Shown: positions 50,136-52,500 of the stretch, piece by piece
How the letters are laid out: each line of letters starts with the position of its first letter
Numbering within the stretch: position 1 is the stretch's first letter
Assembly: GCA_905221605.1 (NCBI GenBank)
Contig: CAJNDS010002424.1
Coordinates: 241,709-294,208 of the forward strand
DNA: 52,500 bases
From: Symbiodinium natans
Taxonomy: Eukaryota; Sar; Dinophyceae; Suessiales; Symbiodiniaceae
Direction of reading: 5' to 3'
Notes under the pieces: generated by a model
Databases searched by the model: none
What the model saw: the letters and a program-made list of their open reading frames with translations, nothing else
Told to the model about the DNA's origin: nothing
Made by a program: the position numbers and the translations under genes

Positions 50136-50664
50136 CAGGGCTTGGGAACTCATTGGGGGGCTTCATGGCTTTAGCAGGACACCTCCATTCAGGTCCCGCC
50201 AGCCCTAAACCCCTAACCCCCAAACCCCGAACCCCTAAACCCTATGCCCTAAACTTTGGCCCTAAACCCTAAAGCAACCCTCGGATCCAAGCGGTTTCCA
50301 GAGCTTTCATGGGCCTCATAGGGCTTGCAGGGCTTACTTAGGGCGTATGCATCACGAGCTTGCGTAGGGCTTATAGGGTTTAGGGTTTGGGGTTTGGGGT
50401 TTAGGATTTGGGGCTTTTGGGGTTTAGGGTTTTAGGGTTTAGCTTAGGGTTTAGGGTTCCTTAGGGCTTTTGGGATTTCGGGTTTAGGGTTCAGGGGGGG
50501 GGGGTGTGTTCCACAAAGTCACCCACAGCAGCTGAGCCCGAAGCATGGTGACGAAGGATAGGGTTGGGATGGTCGGCCCAGAGCCGGAGCATGATGGGTA
50601 GGAAGACATCCATGTGAGCCAGCCTTGGGGGGGGGCGAGAAAGTGCGCTGATTCTTGTTCGTAG

Positions 50665-51067
50665 GACTTGGAAGGTCTAAACCGCCCACCCCTACTTCTA
50701 CTCCTACTCCGACTCCGACTCCGACTCCTGCCACTGCCACTGCCACTGCCACTGCCACTGCCACGACAACGACGACGACTGGTTATGCGGGGAGGGTCTA
50801 GGAAAAGGCTTCCCAGGTGAGTTATGGCTCCTTAGAACCCCCAGAATCCTAACGCTTGTCACTGAAGGCCCCTAATTGAGGCCTTGGGGACCAGTGTGGC
50901 TTCAGCATCGACTACACCCTACACCCTTCAACACTCTAAACCCTTCCCTCAAGCCTCAGCTGTCGGAATCGATTCTCAGGCCAGGGCCCGAGGAACTCAA
51001 AAAGCCAGTCCAGCGTATGGCAGGACACCATCGCCAGGAACAGCGCGGAAGACCTGGCGAACCCTAA
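50665..51067 (+). CDS. Candidate gene end with Pro-Thr linker, model 27
   Basis: Exon from 50665 (acceptor ATTCTTGTTCGTAG) encodes a PT-rich run (PPTPTSTPTPTPTPTP) then alternating Ala-Thr from a TGCCAC hexamer repeat. It stays open to TAG 50799-50801 or to a donor AGG-GTCTAG. In phase 0 it can join 50960-51067 (acceptor CTTCCCTCAAGCCTCAG; ESILRPGPEELKKPVQRMAG, then HHRQEQRGRPGEP), ending TAA 51065-51067 inside the first CCCTAA of the array. PT runs are typical linkers of secreted or surface proteins; that is inference. Confidence 0.42.
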
Positions 51068-51842
51068 ACCCTAAACCCTAAACCCTAAACCCTAAACCCT
51101 AAACCCTAAACCCTAAACCCTGCTGGGTCGAGGGTTCAGAGTCTTCCTCTGAGGTCCTTGAGGGCCGGGTTTTGGGTTCAGGGCTTAGGGCAAAGGGCAA
51201 AGGGCAAAAGGCATAGGGCGCGGGGAGGGGTGAGGTACCTGGGGAAGTTTGAGGAAGGCCATGATGTTTGGCAGTTTTGGGGTTTGGGTATCCTCGAAGG
51301 TCGCTGCTGTAGACGAGACCCTAGCACCATAAACCCGAAACCCGAAACTCGAAACCCGAAACCCTGAACCCTAAACCCTGAACCCTATACCCTAAACCCT
51401 AGGATCCCTGAACCCTAAACCCCAAACCCTAAACCCTAAACCCTAGGATCCCTAAACCCTAAACCCTAGGCTGACGTTTGTCTTAAGGGCATCGACGGCA
51501 TGGTATGGGGCTTATGGGGTTTAGGGTTTAGGGTTTAGGGTTTAGGGTTTAGGGTTCAGGGTTCAGGGTTCAGGGTTCAGGGTCTAGGGTTGAGGGTTTA
51601 GGGTCCAGATGCTTTGGGCTTTGAGTCTTAGGGGCGTACCCCAAACCCAGTTGTCGCATCATTCCTTTGGAGGGGAGGGGCCCCGTTGTGAGAGGGCTAA
51701 CCTCAGAAGCCGTAGCCTAACACCCAAGCAGCCCGCAGCCTCCGGTTTAGGGTTTAGGGTTTAGGGTTTAGGGTTTAGGGTTTCAGAACCCCCCCCCAAC
51801 CTTCCAACATCAGCCCATGCTAGTGCCAATTTCCGGGGTTGA

Positions 51843-51912
51843 TCTGGGCCAACCCTCCAAGGACCAAAATCTCAGAGTCTGGGCCAGCCCTCCAAGGACC
51901 AAAATCCCAGAG
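51843..51912 (+). repeat. 35-bp tandem duplication
   Basis: Two 35-bp units (tctgggcc...ctccaaggaccaaaat...agag) differ at two positions. They lie next to a TTTAGTG/TTTAGGG array. Confidence 0.9.
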
Positions 51913-51989
51913 TGTTTAGTGTTTAGTGTTTAGTGTTTAGGGTTTAGGGTTTAGGGTTTAGGGTTTAGGGGGCGTGGTTTGTTTAAGGG

Positions 51990-52112
51990 ATGGACCAGGC
52001 GGAACAAGAAAGTGTCCGTGGAAAGAGGATCCCCTTGCAAACAGGGAAGCTGCCCGGCATCTTGAACAACTACCTAAGACCTAAACCCGAAACCCTAAAC
52101 CCCAAACCCTAA
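51990..52112 (+). CDS. Candidate 40-codon ORF or first exon
   Basis: ATG at 51990 opens MDQAEQESVRGKRIPLQTGK then LPGILNNYLR, after which the frame enters the CCCTAAA array (PKPETLNPKP) and stops at TAA 52110-52112. A donor before the array is not evident. It is either an ORF finished by the telomeric repeat or a first exon with an unusual donor. Confidence 0.4.
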   Translation: MDQAEQESVRGKRIPLQTGKLPGILNNYLRPKPETLNPKP

Positions 52113-52292
52113 ACCCCACACCTCAATCCCTAAACCCCAAACCCCAAACCTCAATCCCTAAACCCCAAACCCCAAACCCCAATCCCTAAACCCCAAACCC
52201 TAAACCCCAAACCCTAAACCCCAAACCTTAAACCCCAAACCCTAAACCCCAAACCCTAAACCCCAAACCCTAAACCCCAAACCCTAAACCCT
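52111..52292 (-). repeat. CCCTAAA-CCCCAAA 14-bp higher-order array
   Basis: CCCTAAA and CCCCAAA alternate strictly over many units, giving a 14-bp higher-order repeat. The left part mixes CCTCAAT units. Confidence 0.92.
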
Positions 52293-52310
52293 ACAGTCGT
52301 ACTTCTTCAG

Positions 52311-52375
52311 GTGCAAGCCGTAGCCTCTCCAGCAGGGTCACGCTCTGTAGCACCGCCACTGAGCCCTGATGCGGC
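52311..52375 (+). CDS. Candidate exon near the right edge
   Basis: Acceptor TCGTACTTCTTCAG after a C-strand array, frame VQAVASPAGSRSVAPPLSPD, donor GC-GTGAGG followed by TTTAGGG. It is a compact example of the CCCTAAA-exon-TTTAGGG pattern. The remaining 52384-52500 is array and unique sequence. Confidence 0.42.
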
Positions 52376-52500
52376 GTGAGGGGGTTTAGGGTTTAGGGTT
52401 TAGGGTTTAGGGTTTAGGGTTTTAGGGTTTTAGGGTTTTAGGGTTTTGGGGTCCTCAACCCGAAGGCAGGCCCACACCCAAAGACGGCCCAACACCTCCC

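Larger units (their letters stand above)
1..52500. repeat. Interstitial plant-type telomeric repeat network
   Basis: Perfect and near-perfect TTTAGGG (G-strand) or CCCTAAA (C-strand) arrays of 2 to about 37 copies recur every few hundred bases in both orientations. Large ones lie at 312-569, 4888-4982, 5084-5185, 6066-6232, 16512-16650, 20643-20752, 29007-29180, 34461-34615, 38285-38395, 43130-43225, 45735-45820 and 48500-48630. From about 14 kb on, the usual order is CCCTAAA, unique island, TTTAGGG. Spacing is too regular and copy number too high for a few healed breaks. The arrays are seen directly; their role as intron ends is inferred. Confidence 0.97.

Overview
This is a nuclear window from a eukaryote with plant-type telomere repeats (TTTAGGG on one strand, CCCTAAA on the other). 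Well over one hundred interstitial arrays of this heptamer are scattered across all 52.5 kb in both orientations. No rRNA, CRISPR array, bacterial operon or recognised protein family is visible. Several traits fit a dinoflagellate or related alga: head-to-tail plus-strand gene candidates, many short exons, probable GC and GA splice donors next to GT, and MITE-like elements inside introns. I cannot prove the taxon from the sequence.

The main observation is architectural. Unique, GC-richer islands of about 50-200 bp lie between telomeric arrays, most often with CCCTAAA on the left and TTTAGGG on the right. Many islands begin on the plus strand with a pyrimidine tract plus CAG or TAG, right after a CCCTAAA array. 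They end at a GT that is frequently the first GT of the following TTTAGGG array, and they carry an open plus-strand frame in between. Neighbouring islands often join in a consistent phase. I read them as exons whose introns begin with TTTAGGG and end with CCCTAAA. The long low-complexity open frames (poly-S, poly-[13 protein letters not shown] and NPKP peptides) are translated repeats.

Layout. 0-14 kb is repeat-dominated: a GTA/GGTAGT microsatellite, C/A tracts, a 9-bp GC-rich satellite, an 80-base G run followed by a 21-bp satellite, a hairpin cluster at 8.4-9.4 kb and a minisatellite at 10.9-11.3 kb. Its few exon-like islands are uncertain in strand. 14-30 kb holds exon chains on the plus strand. 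30-49 kb is a denser run of small candidate genes (about 50-180 codons), all on the plus strand. Several have ATG, phase-consistent junctions and a stop; a nearly complete example is 38197-39289. At 41174-42753 a 1.58-kb fold-back element with tRNA-Arg-like sequences in both arms sits inside an intron of one model. 49-52.5 kb returns to sparser exons and variant telomeric arrays.

Limits. At this base composition roughly 4% of random codons are stops, so a 30-codon frame stays open by chance about one time in three. I also chose splice sites by eye, so single exons are weak. The support comes from polypyrimidine acceptors on one strand, phase continuity, GC-rich third positions and recurrence of the pattern. 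All exon coordinates are hand-derived hypotheses.
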